Shown here in pieces: positions 11,504 to 25,873 of a stretch of DNA of 64,000 bases. Source of the DNA: Coriolopsis trogii. Its lineage: Eukaryota; Basidiomycota; Agaricomycetes; Polyporales; Polyporaceae. The translations under genes and the position numbers were made by a program. Within the stretch, counting starts at the first letter, position 1. The number at the start of each line of letters is the position of its first letter. Where the stretch lies: NCBI GenBank assembly GCA_020543525.1, contig JAHYIO010000008.1, forward strand, positions 310,001-374,000. The letters are read 5' to 3'. The notes beneath the pieces were generated by a model that worked only from the letters and a program-made list of their open reading frames with translations, was not told the DNA's origin and made no database searches.

Positions 11504-14500
11504 AGTAAGCCATTCCTGAGGCACACGTACCACCAGTGGCACTCTCATGCGCGTCGGCTATGAGGCTGTTAGTCTAGAGCCCACACGGGCCGGGTCGTAC
11601 CCGCACTCCAGCGATAACACACACCTTGTAACTCTCGGGATTGGCGGTAGGAGATCCAACGAACGGACATCCGCTGCCCAATCGACTCTCCGAGGCTCGA
11701 GAAACACATGAACGGGTGTCGATGATGCGCTTCCGTCTCCGGGTTGTTCAATGAAGTCAGTGGGAGATCGGAGCTGGAGGGTCATGATTACCTTCCATGC
11801 ACTCGTCGGAGCACGCCCCATCGCGATCCCGCGACGAAATTAGACCGGCGTATATTGTGATGGGTCAAGCTTGAAGACCCGAGCGCGGGGCTGCTGCGAA
11901 ATGGGAATGCGATGATACATTCAGAAGAGGGAGAGAGAGAGCTAAGCCAACTTGAGGAGAAATGTGACTAACTGTATCGACAGCTGCGGTTAGTGGTTGG
12001 CGCGGCGCTGATCAGATGGGCACGGACTTGCGTCTAGGCGTTGACAAAAGCCTCCGGCCGAGGCCCCGTGGTGGGAGTTGGTGGGTCCAGCGCGGGCCCA
12101 AGCGCGTAAACGGCCGTCTGGATTGTCGGGAGTTGAAAAAAAGACACTCCAAGACAAAACATGATACGCATCAGATGATGGTAGACTGTTCAGGAAGGCA
12201 GGAAAGACTCGCGGGTTCACCGTCCAACCACCCACGGCTTCCTCCCTCTCCCCGACCCCGGAGGCGTCGATGTCGGTGACGGTGCGAAGAGCGGACGAAA
12301 AGAGAGATGCTGGAAGGTGGGCCCTTCCTGGGATGTGCAGGGCGATCAAGACCCCCAATCAGGACAACGAGGTGAGCTAACGAGGCAGGCGAGCGCCACC
12401 TGCGTCGGTGTAATTCCGGCTATTTGTCTGGCGCCCGCCAGCAGCCACTCGCGGTCCGCCAGCAGCGCGCCCTCGGCGCTCGTCGGCTTTCTCGTCTTTT
12501 ATTTCTGCGCCACGATCCACGCTACATAGCCAGCATCGTTGGGTGAGCGTTCTGTCGACGGATCGTAGAACAAGCATGAGCTTGCGAAACTGACCACGCT
12601 TGCCTCGCAGATCGTTGGGTGCAACTTCGGGGCGCCCGTCTCGGGTCGAGGATTTGGATTGATACTCTTTGACAGATTACTTTACATCCGCGTGCCCGGT
12701 TGTTGTCACAAATCGTGAACCGGAATCAATGCGGAGTCGACGTCTCAGACCGCACGCCCCCGAACTCGTGGCTCCCCGAATGTTGAGCGATCGTCATTAA
12801 TCACAGAACACATACCGCCTTCCGAGGGACGAGGAAGTGTTTCAAGACACACTGTGGCGTTGCATCCCAACGCGATCGACTCTCTCCGCATTCAAGACAT
12901 GATCGACGAGTCGTGTTCCCCGCACGTCAAATGTGGTCAGTGGGGTCGACGAGCGTTCTCGCATCGCAGAGGTCAACGCGATGACGGTTCCACGGACGGC
13001 CCACGACTCATGCATGCTGACGTATTCTAGACGCTGGCTCGCATCGGGTCGACAAACATATGTAGGCATGTGCAGTCTGCGGAATGCATCGCTCACGCAC
13101 TGAACCTCAAGGAATACGTATACGCACCCGGGCGCGCCGCTGGCGGCCTCGGGCCCGCTCCGTCCACCTCGCACTTGACACGCCCGTCCGCTTTGGTCCC
13201 ACCGCGGAGGGAAGAGACTTCCAACCCATGTGCGCTCGCGCGCGTGGTCAGTCACGTTTTCTATTTGCGTTCTGCCAATCTGCCTCCCGTGTCGACATGT
13301 CATGACGAACTTGATCGTGGAGGACGTCCGCCATGACATCTCCGTCTCTCTTCGAGTGGGTGGTGTCCGATTGTTGCGGACATGGGGGTGCGCTCGCTGT
13401 ACGTGTCATCATGCTCTTGTGTGATAGTCTACAGATGATGACGTTTATCTAGATAGCGGAGTGCGTATGGGGAGCTCACATCAATGTGTACGGATGCGAA
13501 TACCATTGGAGAAGGTGCACACATCATCTCCCCAGGGTCCACGACAATAGATCATATGAGTAGGTTGCTATCACGGCGAATTGGTCGTCGCGGATTCATT
13601 TTCGCCAACCATCTGCCATAGATGTGCTTGACCCGGTATTCTTCTGTGCCCGACTGATTAGTCTCGCTTCATCATACTGGGCGCAGATGTGTTCTCTTAC
13701 GTGGCTTTGAGTCTTTGGACCATCGAGCATCTCGGCGTCGTCGCCGACGACCACAACCTGTCGAAGTTTTTCCGTGCTATCTCGGGCTCAACACACGAAC
13801 CATCGATCTTCCCATCGCAAGACGAGTTGCTACTCTCCCTTGCTCCTCTTCCCTGTCTAAGTCGTAGTCAGTCTCGTGCTTCAAGGTCTGCCGGATCCAT
13901 GCCTCTGTCAGCTACGACGAGTCGGCGGTCACCTAACGTTTATTTCTATTGGATTTGAATAGGCGTCGCACCTTCTCGGTAAGGGGTTGGGAAGGTAGGG
14001 CGGAAATGAACAGCAGGCGGGTAGGCCGAGGTTAATAGTGCTCAGAAGCCTTCCGGGAGTATTGAACTCGCAGGCCAGAGTATTGGGATATCGGCTGGCA
14101 GAGCGTGGAACACGTTGCGCGCTCATGTCTCTTCATATTCACGGATCAACACTGACAAGTCACAAGTCATCCACAGGATGCCTTGTATGGTCTTTAGTGA
14201 AGACATAGGCGCAACTATACGGGGTACGTACCTTCCTTCCTGAGAGAAAGCGCCTTATCATGGCAACACACACTCTACATGCTCCCTCTTCGACAACTCG
14301 AACTCGCAGCTTTGTTCTCCCCGAACCTCACAACGAATCCACTGCCGGTTCCTGCTGCTCCACACATCACCCAACCTATCTCCCACCTTCCGGTTCCCGC
14401 CTTCTGACTGATGCCTGGACGCGCTCGATCCGAACAACCCAAAGAAAAACGATGGCCGCCGGGTCCCTCCCTCTCCGTATCTGAGCTCTTCCGTCTGCAC

Positions 14501-17500
14501 CCATGCGCATCCTCGAGTCGGCCCTGCACGCTGCAAGCGCGCTCACGGTTCCCGAAGAGACGCGTCGACGCGTTCGGGCGGCTGCAGTGCTGGTACGCAC
14601 ACGAGCGCTCGGCTTCCATGCGTGCCCGACGTCAAACATTCCACGGCCAAGGCCCCAAGACGGCGTGGGCGAGGGCGGGCAGGCGACCGCCGGTCAATTT
14701 GGAGATCTTGGCCGACCCGCGCTCATCTCCCGAGGGACGAGCAGGCAGCAAGAATGAGGCCGTGCGCGTGCTCGGGATAGCAGACGTACGGCGTGGGCCT
14801 TCCGCCGGGCGGTCGAACGGGAGTCGCTCAAACCCGCCATTGGGCCTGTAGCCTCCAGCGGGGTCGGATGCGCTCTGGCGTCCGTGTGTGCGGCATGGGG
14901 CGTGCGTGGTGGACAGTTCGGGTGGGCCTTTGCCGTTCTGGGTTAGGTCCACTCTGTATGTTCCGCGAAGAATGCCTGGTGCTCGAGGACGGCGTACCCC
15001 CACGGATGTTCGCGCGATGTGGGCCCTCTCGCGTCGACCTCGGGCTCGGCTCGGTGCGCCGCGCTGCTGGTAACGCCCCTCACATTGACTTACGGTCTTC
15101 TAGCGAGTTCGTCCGCCCGTCTGGACGTGCTTCAAACTCCGTGTGCGTCGCAGTCGCTCTACGCGACAGGTCGGTGACCAAGTTGAGGGCGTCTTATCCT
15201 CTTCGCCTGTCCGCCCTCCGTGCCTCCGAAGATTCGCAAATAACACGTCCCGTCATGTTATTCAGGTCATAGCAGGATGTACGGCTGGATGTACGAACGG
15301 GGCTCCACGTACCGGAATCGCTCCCTCGCCTTCTCACCGGTTGCAGTCGCCTTCCTGACGTCCGCGACGATAGCGACTACTAGGCTCCAGCATGAGGCCG
15401 CTCGCCGGGAGGCCCAGCCGAGCATCCCAGTTCGCCGTCGTCCAATGGCCGGTGCCTCGGTAGAACACCGTCCTCGAACTCCGCATGTCCCACCCGGCGT
15501 GCTGTAGCCTGTCCCTCGCTTATGGACACATTCAGGAGTCAGGACGGAGGGCGACGGGCGACGATCGTCCCATTCCAGCCGAGCTCGTCTCGTTCCTCTG
15601 CAGCCGCCCATGTCTCTGCCTCGCGTCGAGTCCGTTCCTTGCCAGCGTGCGGTACGCACACCCACGGACCCGCACACACCTCACCGATGGCTCAGCGATG
15701 ACGAGGCCGTGGCGGTTTCGCTTGCTGTATATAGGTACTTCGCACACCGGTCATGAATCCAGTGCCGCGCGGACGGTGAGTGTACGCAGCTCGTGGGTCC
15801 TCCTACAGACTGTGTGAGTTTGCATAGCTTAAGTGCGCGGGGACGTGTGCGTCGATATGCACCCACTGATCCCTTGCTGGTCGTCTGCTTTCAGGGCACC
15901 TAGCGTTGCGAGCCCAGGAGCAATGTTTTTCCTGCAGTCCCCTCCAGCTGTTCAGTGTGCAAAGTGTAGATACACATCACACTGGCACGTACGGCTGAGC
16001 GGGAGCCGCGTACAGGCCCACCGCCCGGCCCGGCATGCTCTCTGCAGTCGGTCCCGGCTGCCACTGGCTTGCGGCGCGCCGTGATGGAGGGCACCCTTCG
16101 TCTGCCCACACGCATATGCACACGCACAGCAGCAGATCGTGCGGCACGGACGCACGGACGCACCAATGCAGGCATATTGCACTCTCTTCCATCTATCTTC
16201 CACTTCCACCCTTCTGCCCCCTTCCTCATCGCGAACTGCCGAAGTTTGAACGAACACTCTCAGAGAGCGTATGGACTGAGGCTGAGCCACACACGACGCA
16301 CACGAGAAGTCGCGAAGGGCGTGCCGTGTGCGTGTGCGTGTACGGCGTCCCTGTTGCCAGTCTATTGTACGCCGTGCCTCGTCGCCAAACTCACCATGTC
16401 CTACGGCTTCGTTGCACGTCGAACCCAAACCCGAGCATACGAACGATAGTATGCCGTGCGATGCGCGCTGCGCGTCACCCCGTCCGAGACTGAATACAGA
16501 CCTTCAGAAGCCCAACCACACCTAAGGCTACGGCAAGCGTGTCCGGACCGCCGGCGCACTGGCTATCGGAGATGTGTGATCGGGCCTCCCTGGGTTCTTT
16601 CTCGGATTGGCTTAGAGTTCAGGGCGCGAACCCGAGCCCGAAGACGACAACGAAGGCAAGGGCGGCCTCGGAGAGCGTTCAAAGTGCCGCACGCGGCTCG
16701 TGGTTTCGCACGTCTGCGCAAACCGCCGCGCGAGCCTGAGCTTGGAGTGAGAGAGGGAGGGGGATCGCGCTGGCCGTGCGAGAACGCGAGGGCCGAGAGC
16801 TTAGTCAGAGACTGCTGAGAGGCCGGGGGTGAATGAAGAGGTGGCGTGGCCGTGCCCTTGCGTGGGCGCGGAGTCAGAACGGCGCGCGGGGACATCGCGA
16901 GGTTCGTCGCATGCGTTTCATTCTCGTCGCGGTTCCATGTGCTGCTGCCGCTGCAGCGGGCGCAGGGGGCTTCCGAGAAGGGGAGCGCGACGGCCAAGTG
17001 CCCTCAGGGAGACGGATGGAGCAAGTGCGTGCGCGAGCGGCAACCGTCCGCGGCCTCTGCTTGCGTCGTCGCAGTGGCGGAAGGTCGGTCGGTCGAAGGG
17101 GTGAAGGGGGAAATGCGGAGAGTGGAGACCAACGCGCGCGGGAGCAAAGTCCAGGTCCAGAAAGGGACGGCTTCGCGCGTCGCGCAATCTAGACAAAGAG
17201 AGGAGGGCCTTGCCAGGCTCGTGGAAATGGCGGAACAAGGCGGGGTGGAGGCGTCCGCAGAAGATGCAGAAGTTGGGGAGAAGGCCACCCGAGGAAGTGC
17301 ATGATGTCGAGCTGGAGGTTGCCGCCGGAGCGTAGGCGGGAAGTGAATGGCTTTGGTCTTCTAGATCGGCTGGGCAGAGCACGTTCGGGTAGGTTCGTGG
17401 GAAGGAGTACCCAACTCCTCCAGTGCTAAGGATTTTGGCCCGGAGATTGCAAGTGCGGAGACTGCCCAGAGTGGGCGGTATTGGTGAGTAAAGAAACTGA

Positions 17501-19499
17501 GTGGTGAGTATGGGTTGGAGACACCCTGGGAGCGATGCGCCGTTCGATTTGCGAGAACGCAAGAGTGCCTACGAGAGCTCTCAGGTCATAGTGGGAATAC
17601 TGGACTCCACGAGGCTGAGCCGAAGCCGACAAGATTCTACTTACGCACACGAACCATGATGTTCGGTGGGTCTAGGTGTTCATATGCCCACTCAGCCACG
17701 ATTGCCCAATAGAGCCGGGTCAGGTGGACGAGAGACATCTCTGTTTATTGTAAGGTTCGGGTCGCTTAGACAGCGGTGATAGGCTTTCGGGTTCCAACGG
17801 TACGGCTCGTGCTTCTAGCGCAGTGGTGAAGCCCGGATTGAATAATCAACGAGTACTCACCATTGTGCCAATTAGCAGGCAACTTCCGTGCACACAGTGA
17901 TAAGCGTACCTGAATGGCCTACATATAGAGAGAAATCATACCGCAGGGCCTCAGAAGAACACGTCGTTTGGACTGTGTTGTAGGCCAATTTTGTGGCGCG
18001 TGGGAGGCGAGTAGGGCGGGCCGGAAGGTACGTGAAGAGAGGCACTCAGCTGATAAGGGAGAGTAAAGTCGCGATCTGATTGCAGTTGCAAACGAGGTCA
18101 TCTGCAGGACGAGAAATGAGAGCACCAGGAACAGTAGGAGACTCACGGTATTGTGAGTTGTGTTAGCCGGACATGAGCGGTGTCCCATCCATGATGTACT
18201 CGGCGGAGGATACGAAATGGGTTTGAAGGAATGACGGTATTCGTGCGTAGAGACCATTCCTCGTGACACCCATGTCTACCTCTAGGAGCCCAGGGAGACA
18301 CCGTAGTCGCGCTCGACTATTCTTCATGCCATACCTTGTCGGCGCTCACTTTGAGCGCAGAAGGCTCAGGGCCATCTTGGTTAACGCTGGCCAGCACGTC
18401 CATAAGCCATGGGCAGGGACGTGGAAAAGCCTGCAGGGGCAGGCACTGCTGAGAGCGCTGGCGCAGGGAGACCGGTGATTAGATCTGCGCACTTGGGCGT
18501 CAGAGGCATGTGAAGTTGCGAAGGCAGAAACATGCTCGCCATGCCGGTTGAATTCTTGCATACGAAGGCTGGACGTGAGCGATCGCAGGAAGAATGGAGG
18601 TGGATGAGCGCGCCAATGCCGTACGTCCTGTGCGCGGGAGATGCTCGGTCGGCATCGGTTGACAGGCAGCTCTCGTGCTTTCTCAGCTCACGCCTAGCGC
18701 ATGAATTTGAGTGCAGATGGGGCATCCCGGGCGGTGAGGAAGAACCTTTAGGAGAGGGGAGTCAGCGGGCTGGTAGCAACGGCGGGGTGTCCTAGAAAGT
18801 GACCGAACGGTAACTTACTAGACGCATTTGAGCCTGCAATGAGTATAAAGAGACAAGCTCTAGGCGAGCGTTGAGCAGGGACAAGGTTGTCCTTGACGAT
18901 GGCATAACTCAAGATGTGCATCGAGTCGTCGCTGGAAGGGAAGTGGCCTGAAGAGACAATTGCTCCGGACTCAACGCGCGCCTAAACGCAGCCTACCGGC
19001 AAAGTCCGCTCATGTCAGGCGCCCACGGCAACCTTGAACAGATCCATGCCAGTGTCTCATCCGCTTACCATTCACTATCCCTCGAGGCTGCGTCCGTAAT
19101 GCACCATGCACATGTGTGACCGCAGCTCCAAAACTGGGAGAGTGACCATATGGTGCACACTCAGGGTCGGCGAAGAGTGGCGGGCCGAGAGTCGAGGAAA
19201 AAAGACGACCTTTCCCATCAGGCTACCGCAGTGGGGGCGATCCTATTGCCCGCCAGGCTCCAAGAAACTACTCTCATGATGCTGTACGTGAACTGGTTTT
19301 TTCGGCTCTATTAAACCGACCGTGGGCGTTGCAACCGGTAGGCTCCGCGTATCTGAAGGCAAGTCGACGATCCTCAAGCCAGGCCGGGAGCATTTTCACT
19401 GCATGCTGAGGGGACCCTAGGCCTCAAGACACCCTTGCACGTAATACGTCACCTGGGACCGATGTAAGTCCTTCCAGCAGCGCATCTACTTCGCCGGTA

Positions 19500-22400
19500 C
19501 TTGCGATTGAGACTGTCTCCCAGGGTCCGCGGTAATAGTGTTCACCAGTACTCCGCCATTGGTCGCATCATGTTCGCCCTACGGCACTGTGGCACGACGT
19601 GTGAACGGCAGTCGACTTGCCACTGGCTCTACGATAAGCAGTTCTATGGGGTAGTCAAAGACCTCGGTGTCCCACTCCATCAGCCGGACATGCGCGCAAT
19701 AGAGTCTCGGCAGGTGATGTACAGTCTAGTATATGCATGGTCAATCTCACTGACAATCGCATCCCAGTCCTTGAATGGCCGCTCGCGCTAGCTACGTTGG
19801 GGCAGAGGGAGGCGAAACACCTTGAGCCTTCAAGCTCAGCGATATTCGCTTACCACACGGAGCGCAAGAGCGACGGGTGAGCCATGAGGCTATCGAGCTT
19901 CTTGATTATCGCACTCCTCTGTCACGAGAAATATTTATAAACCCCACCTGATTCGCCGTATGTTCCGTTGCGCGTTCTCAACGCAACTTAAGCTCATCAC
20001 TATTGGTTGACAGAACCCACTAAACCTGACATGGCGGGAAATCCCTGATGACTTGCTGGCTTTCGTGGCATGAGCGACGTGGAACGATGGCAGTATATCA
20101 CTCCATCCGGTCATCGACTTGCATCGACTTCTCGCCTTTGACTCGACAGCGGCTTCCTCACCTCACTGTCGCTTCCTCCCGAGTACGATTCCGTCGCGGC
20201 ATCCCGTATATTACCCCACTTGGTGTGGGATTGCGGCGCTGAAGGAATATTGAGACGTTTTCCTCAGGGTACGCGCGGCGTTTCGAAGGTCATCACAGAT
20301 ATTGCAAGCCGCCCTTTGGTCCTCGCAATACCCAGCACACAGGTGCGGCAGTCCCATAGACGGTCTATAGAGCCAACCAAGGCTGACGCGTTCACCGGAG
20401 ACGCGTAGGTACAGCGCCGACCCTACTCGGGCCATGCATCCGCCGCTCGCTGCGGAATAGCGTACAGGCGAGGAAGGCGCTGCCCACGCATGGAAGCCGC
20501 CATCGTCCCCGCCGCCGTCTGCTTGCAACCTTCTCCCGCGTCCGTCTGCTTCCCTCACAGCCGACGAATACTTCCTGCTCGCGTCGACCTGCCGTCTAAG
20601 TCGGAGTGGGATGTGGCCCCAAGTTGAGCAAACGTCCGGCTTTCTACTCTGCACACGAGGCGTGGCGGCGACTTGTCAAGTCTACGGCACGCATGCAGCA
20701 TGAGGATCCTCGGACTCGGGGCCGACACGTCGCTGTGAGTGCGCCCGCCACATGCAACAACGTAGGACTCGCTTCGTTGGCCGTACGTCCAACAACCTTT
20801 TGGGTAGGTGGATGCGCCCCCGTCTACGTTAGCGCCACAGGACTCGCGCTTCGCTACTTCATCGCCGAGCGCAACATCGGCATCAATGTAACTCGGTCCA
20901 GTTCTCTTTTAGCGCTAATCTCATTCGTCCGAGTCGCCCTGGATGTCTCGGTCTCACGGCTGGCGAATTGAGGTTGCTTGGGTACCGAACAAATTCGCCG
21001 GAGTTCGCTCCATAATCGAGTTGCCGGGTGAATCTATTATCCACCGAGAGATAGTTGGTGGCGGTCCACCACTTTCTCTGAAGTAGCTGGAAGCAATGGA
21101 GACCAAGGCCCGGAGCGACCGGCGACGCTCGATCGCTGCAGCTATCAAGGCGTTCGAAGGTGTTTGAGGTGCGCAGTTCGTCTATGCTCCATATGATGCG
21201 CCTTCTTAAGACGTCTTCTACGGGTGTTTCATGGGGTCGCCATCGACAGCCGCTCTATACGCTGTAGGCAGCACTCGCAAAGTAGCAGCTGAGAGCCCTG
21301 CTGAGGATAATTTCAGGGACGAGGACGAGAGGCCGAGAGCGCCCTGCTACCCCGTAATCAAACCAAAACCTGGACCGTACCTCCGTGCGGGAGCGGTGCG
21401 CACTTGCCAGACCCATCGAGGTCGCTTCCTTTCCATCCCGGACACCTTCACTGTCACCCTCTGCGACATCGCGCTCCTTCTGCTAATTGCACGAGATATT
21501 GGCTTTGGTTGACAAGCAGGTCTTAACCATCCCGATCCTCCTCCATGAGAGCTTGAAAGCTTCGAACTCGGAGCCAGAAGCCGTCGAGCCGTCGAGCCGT
21601 GACTGCGTCATCGACCACCTCCCGGCGGTGGAACGTTCTAGACGGGATCGATACGCCCAAGAGGCCCCTTCTCCAACGAGTGCGACGCCATCCTCAGAAT
21701 GGAAGATACGTCAGGCCACCTTCGCTGGGGTGTTCAGCCTCAAGAAGCCGAGGCTCGTCAATGCACATCACGTAAAGCGTCAGCAGAGAAGCACGCCCAA
21801 CGTCGACGCTATCCTCGAGTATCTGGAGCAATTCGGAGCAGAATGGAGCGTTGACGGCATGTGCACTGGCCCGACCCTCGTCATGATGTCGCTCGACGGG
21901 CTCGTCCCAGCGCGCCGAAAGCCAGGTGACCTTTTAGCGGGCTAAGAGCGTCGTTTGCGTTTGCTCCGAGAGCAGCAGTCTACTCACATACGCACTCCCA
22001 GGTTCTCCCCAGCGCATCTCTCCGGGAAGGGCTTCCCTAACCTGCCCGACTCGAGCCGATGAGAAGGCCGGCGCTGGGTGCTTCGCGCTGGCTCAATGCC
22101 AGTCTGAGCCGCCTTCACCTTCACGCGTATCTGATTAGATGATGGACCTCGCGCGGGCCTTCCATCCTCTTCGGGCGGTCTGGGACGAGGAAGGCGGGCG
22201 CGGCGGTCGAGGTGAGCCTCTGCAGAGTCTCCGCGCTCATCTGTGCGAGATGCTTACTCCTCTGGCCCCCGGTTATGCGACAGCGTGCACGTAAGACGCA
22301 TTTTGAGTCGCGTCTCCGGAGAGCGCACTGCGCAGTCCGTGCTTCGCGGTCGATGCTGCTTCCAGGCGGGTTTGCACGTTCGAGAGGGGCCATGACCAGA

Positions 22401-25400
22401 AGGATCACACGGAACGTGCGCAGTGGACGTCGGGCGCGCAGTTGGGAGCTGTTTGGCCCTCTCTTGCAGGAGTTCCGATCCTGACATCGAGGTCTACCGA
22501 GGAAGTCCGGCGGAGGGGTTGCTCATCACCTATGGCCGACATCCTCCACAGTTCGGCGAGGTGTTCTGTCCGAGATGGTCCGAGTTGCATTCGATATCGA
22601 GTACTCGGACCTCGGACGCCACCTTGCTATCTGCCGTTTCACGTTGCCAGACAGTAAGCTGAATCCGTTTTCTACATTTGTATCCTTACGCGTACGACCC
22701 TCAGCCCTCCCTGATTATGTCTTAGCGGGGTTGAAGACCACATGGGTTTTCACGTGGCGTCGTGTCATGGGCAAGGCTGTCTCTGTCTTGGACGACATAT
22801 TTGATCCCGACTAACAGCCAAGGAAAGCACTTCGCTGAGAAGAACCTCGCCGGCGGCCTCTTTGCGACCCGCTTCTCCTCTGGATGCCCATCTTCGGAAC
22901 TTCCTCAGGGTGTGGCGCTACCTTCTCGCTACGCAACACGCGACTTTCGTGCCCCTATACAGTAAGCCCGCCGTGAATCTCAAAAAAGGAAACTTCTCTC
23001 TGCTTTCAGTCGTTGCCCAAGCATCCGACGCCGAGTTTGGAAGGGAGTTTGCTATATGACAGGTTTCATCCCACAGTCACCGTGCGCTCGCCGTGTATGT
23101 TGCCAGAGTAGAATGGCGATACCTACCTCTGTGACGTCAAAAGGCCAACACGAAGATCGGAGCAAGCACAGTGACGCGGAGGTTGCGTACGAGTCCGCCA
23201 TATCATCGGATACACATATTCGTTCCAGAACGTGTGTGGAAGGCAGTCCGGATTCGAGCAAAGTGTAACATAACTGATACGTCGATGTCGTCGAGAGGGT
23301 TTGCAGCAATGTACGTAAAAGTTTCTCTTTGGGATATTGGTTACGAGTGTATCGAGGCTGATTGTCATTGTGGGGAACTCTAAGCGCTCCATTCGTTTAG
23401 GATTCCGGGTTATAGGTCTATGGTTTTTGAAGAGTGTTCTCGTGCCACGTGAGTAATTCGAGCAGACTCTTACGGGATTTCTCTCCGAAGGGAGGTGCGT
23501 TGTTATTTTTTGCTGAGTGTGAACGAGCTGCTGAACATACGTCAGAAAAACCTTGGCACAGAACTCAGAACAATGCACTTGCCAGTGTCGCATTCACGTT
23601 TCGACAACCTCTGTTCTGTGCAAGACCTACCCGTATTTGACTGCGCTCACCGTCCCATTACTGTTCGTCTTTGCCAGCGCGTCCGTCATCTCGTATGACA
23701 GTGGAAGACACCCGGTCTGCGGAGTGCCGAATCGCGCCGCGACAGCCCGCACTTTCCACGTTCATGTCGGTTGTCTCGGGGGTCTGAGACTTCATCCGTA
23801 TTCTCCTGACCGATACCTCGACCTTCCGATGCACACGTCGTAATTGTCGGGCAGCGCCATCTATCACAGCGCATCCAGTACGCCCCGGACTATCAGTTCA
23901 TGTTCTCGAGATATGGCTTCTCAGGGGAGAGCACAATGCTTTGCTCGAATGTCTTCCAAGATTACATCTAGTTGGCACTGGTTGTGCGTAGACATTCTTC
24001 GGTTTGTCGAACATTCTCATGTGTCGCGTGTGTTCGTGCTTACAACCTTGTCTGACAGAGCGATTAGACCAATCTAACTTATCCTCTCCAGGCATACTTC
24101 CGCCAAAACTGTGGGCCGTCTTCTCCAAGACGCACAAGTCATCGAAGATGCAACGGTAGGATATGAAGCCAGGACGCGTCTTTGTGCTCTATCAGGCTTT
24201 CCGACCTGTCCCATCCACGTCATCATTCGACAGTCGAATGGTGCATACGCTCAGCTTCTCCCTCCTCGTCTGCTCCCTTGAACCCATCTTTTCTCCACGC
24301 TGCTGCGCTGCACGGAACTGCGTGTCTTCTTGACCACACGGCCGCATCCCTCGAACGTGTTTCACCGCGGATTATGCGCTCCCGGTGAGGTGCATCGGCA
24401 CGCAAGCAGACCTCGGCCGGGAAGAGCTCGGAACCCTGTTTTTCCAGGCCGTTGGTGTGCGCATCCGGGTTGCTCGTTATCTCAGACAGCCCCAGGCACG
24501 ACGCTGTCGTTTCTCGTCCACGAAACTGGCGCAATGTAAGTCGGTGCATATTCGAAAGCGAACAACACTGCGGGACCCTCTTTGTACCATGTCGATGGAT
24601 GCGGGAATGGAATGGGTGTGTTACGAACGCTACGGCGGTGAGAACTTCCTTGTATCGTACGTGTTGAAGTGAGACGATGTGCGCCACGACAATGAATGGG
24701 ATTTATCTCCAGGGCCTTGGGTAACCATGGAAAGGGCGTCAGCGGTGCCGAGCCCGCGCTCCGCGGCTTCTTTGCATAAAGTCTTGCTTCCGGAGCTGTC
24801 TCAACGCCGGAGTGCCATGTGGTTAACAGTCTTCGACCGGGCTATTGTTGGTGTGGGAGCGCTTATAGCGCGGATAGCAAATACAAGTGTTTCTAGCGGT
24901 CCAGATCCCAAGCTTTCAACTCTGTTATTGGACTAGAGCGAAGCAAAAAAGAGAGTATCACTCAGCTGGGACATTACCCCTGGTACTTGGTGTACCTTGT
25001 CCTCCCCATTGTCTATCGCAGAATCGAAAGGCGCATTCAAGCGGGGCGACGGTCCGGCAGGTAATGTGCGTCTAGGTTGCCTAACTGGGACTCGGGGACT
25101 GCCGATGTCGAATAATGCCCACTGCTGGCAGCACGCATGTGATGCACACTTTTCGCTCGCACCGCGTTCTTGAGCTAGATTTCATACCCTGACTGTCCTT
25201 CCGTCGCTTGTGAGGAGGCCGACTTGCTTGTAACAACTCAGTCGTTGTCAATGATGTCAAGGCACGTCAACAATTCAGGAGCATCGGTAATCGAGCTTTG
25301 AAACGCCTGCCACCTATCTACGAGTCAAGGGGAGAACGAGAGCAACACCCGCGGAGACAGTCTTGGGAAACTTTCCCGAGATATGTAGGATGTGTGGGTG

Positions 25401-25860
25401 AGTATGAGATCATGCAGAAAACGTTTGGTCACTGGAAACCAGAATATCAGAGGCATCCAGTATGTTCCATTTCGTCTCGCTTCGAATCAACATCGGACAT
25501 TCTTCAAGCTCTCGGAGCCAGGCCACGAGGCATCTCATACGTTCTACTCTTTGTATAGCGACGCGCTCCATGCGATGTTGCCATCCTTGTCTATTCCGAA
25601 CTTTAGGTTTCCAGACCGCGCGTTGTCCCATGCACGATCCTCTCATCCAGTGCTGTTCCGGAATCTGCATACCCACCAGCTCGGTTCATCACAATCCGGC
25701 TACGATGCGATTATGCAGGCTGTTTCCTCGTGCTAGCACCTTGTCATCGGGCCTCTGCCCGACGGAGCGGAGCAGCTCACGTGACTGACATACTCGCCGC
25801 CTACTATAGTATCTCAGATTCCATTGACTAGCTAGCCATACACCCCATCTCCATCCTTTC
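19500..25860. other. Weakly coding, probably decayed sequence, no gene assigned
   Basis: Short stretches look protein-like, for example a plus-strand frame at 21487-21945, one at 22575-22814, and a run around 24090-24280. They are cut by stops and do not join through sensible splice sites, and none shows a domain I recognise. A TATA-like TATTTATAAA at about 19930 precedes an ATG at 20031 whose frame stops after five codons; a one-base shift would keep it open for a further short stretch. The pattern fits decayed genes or old transposon remnants, but this is inference from fragmented frames only. Confidence 0.35.
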
Positions 25861-25873
25861 GCCCTTTTTGAAC

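Larger units (their letters stand above)
8060..19500. other. 11-kb gene-free GC-rich region upstream of the TEA gene
   Basis: No exon chain with consistent splice sites and a recognisable domain was found on either strand. Frames such as 8194-9069 (minus), 14411-14851 (plus) and 16846-17304 (plus) are Arg/Ser/Pro-rich and overlap competing frames, as in non-coding GC-rich DNA. A (GA)n run lies at about 8323-8340, a (GT)-rich run near 16325-16340, and CCAAT boxes are frequent between 9.4 and 11.5 kb. A minus-strand segment near 18820-18930 followed by a GTAAGT donor reads like an isolated exon but was not connected to anything. The region may be regulatory DNA, long untranslated leaders or unrecognised non-coding RNA. 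Confidence 0.4.

Noticed and set aside
17919..18269. 116-codon minus-strand frame with a hydrophobic stretch
   Set aside because: The hydrophobic part is a CT-rich run; no start context, domain or splice structure.
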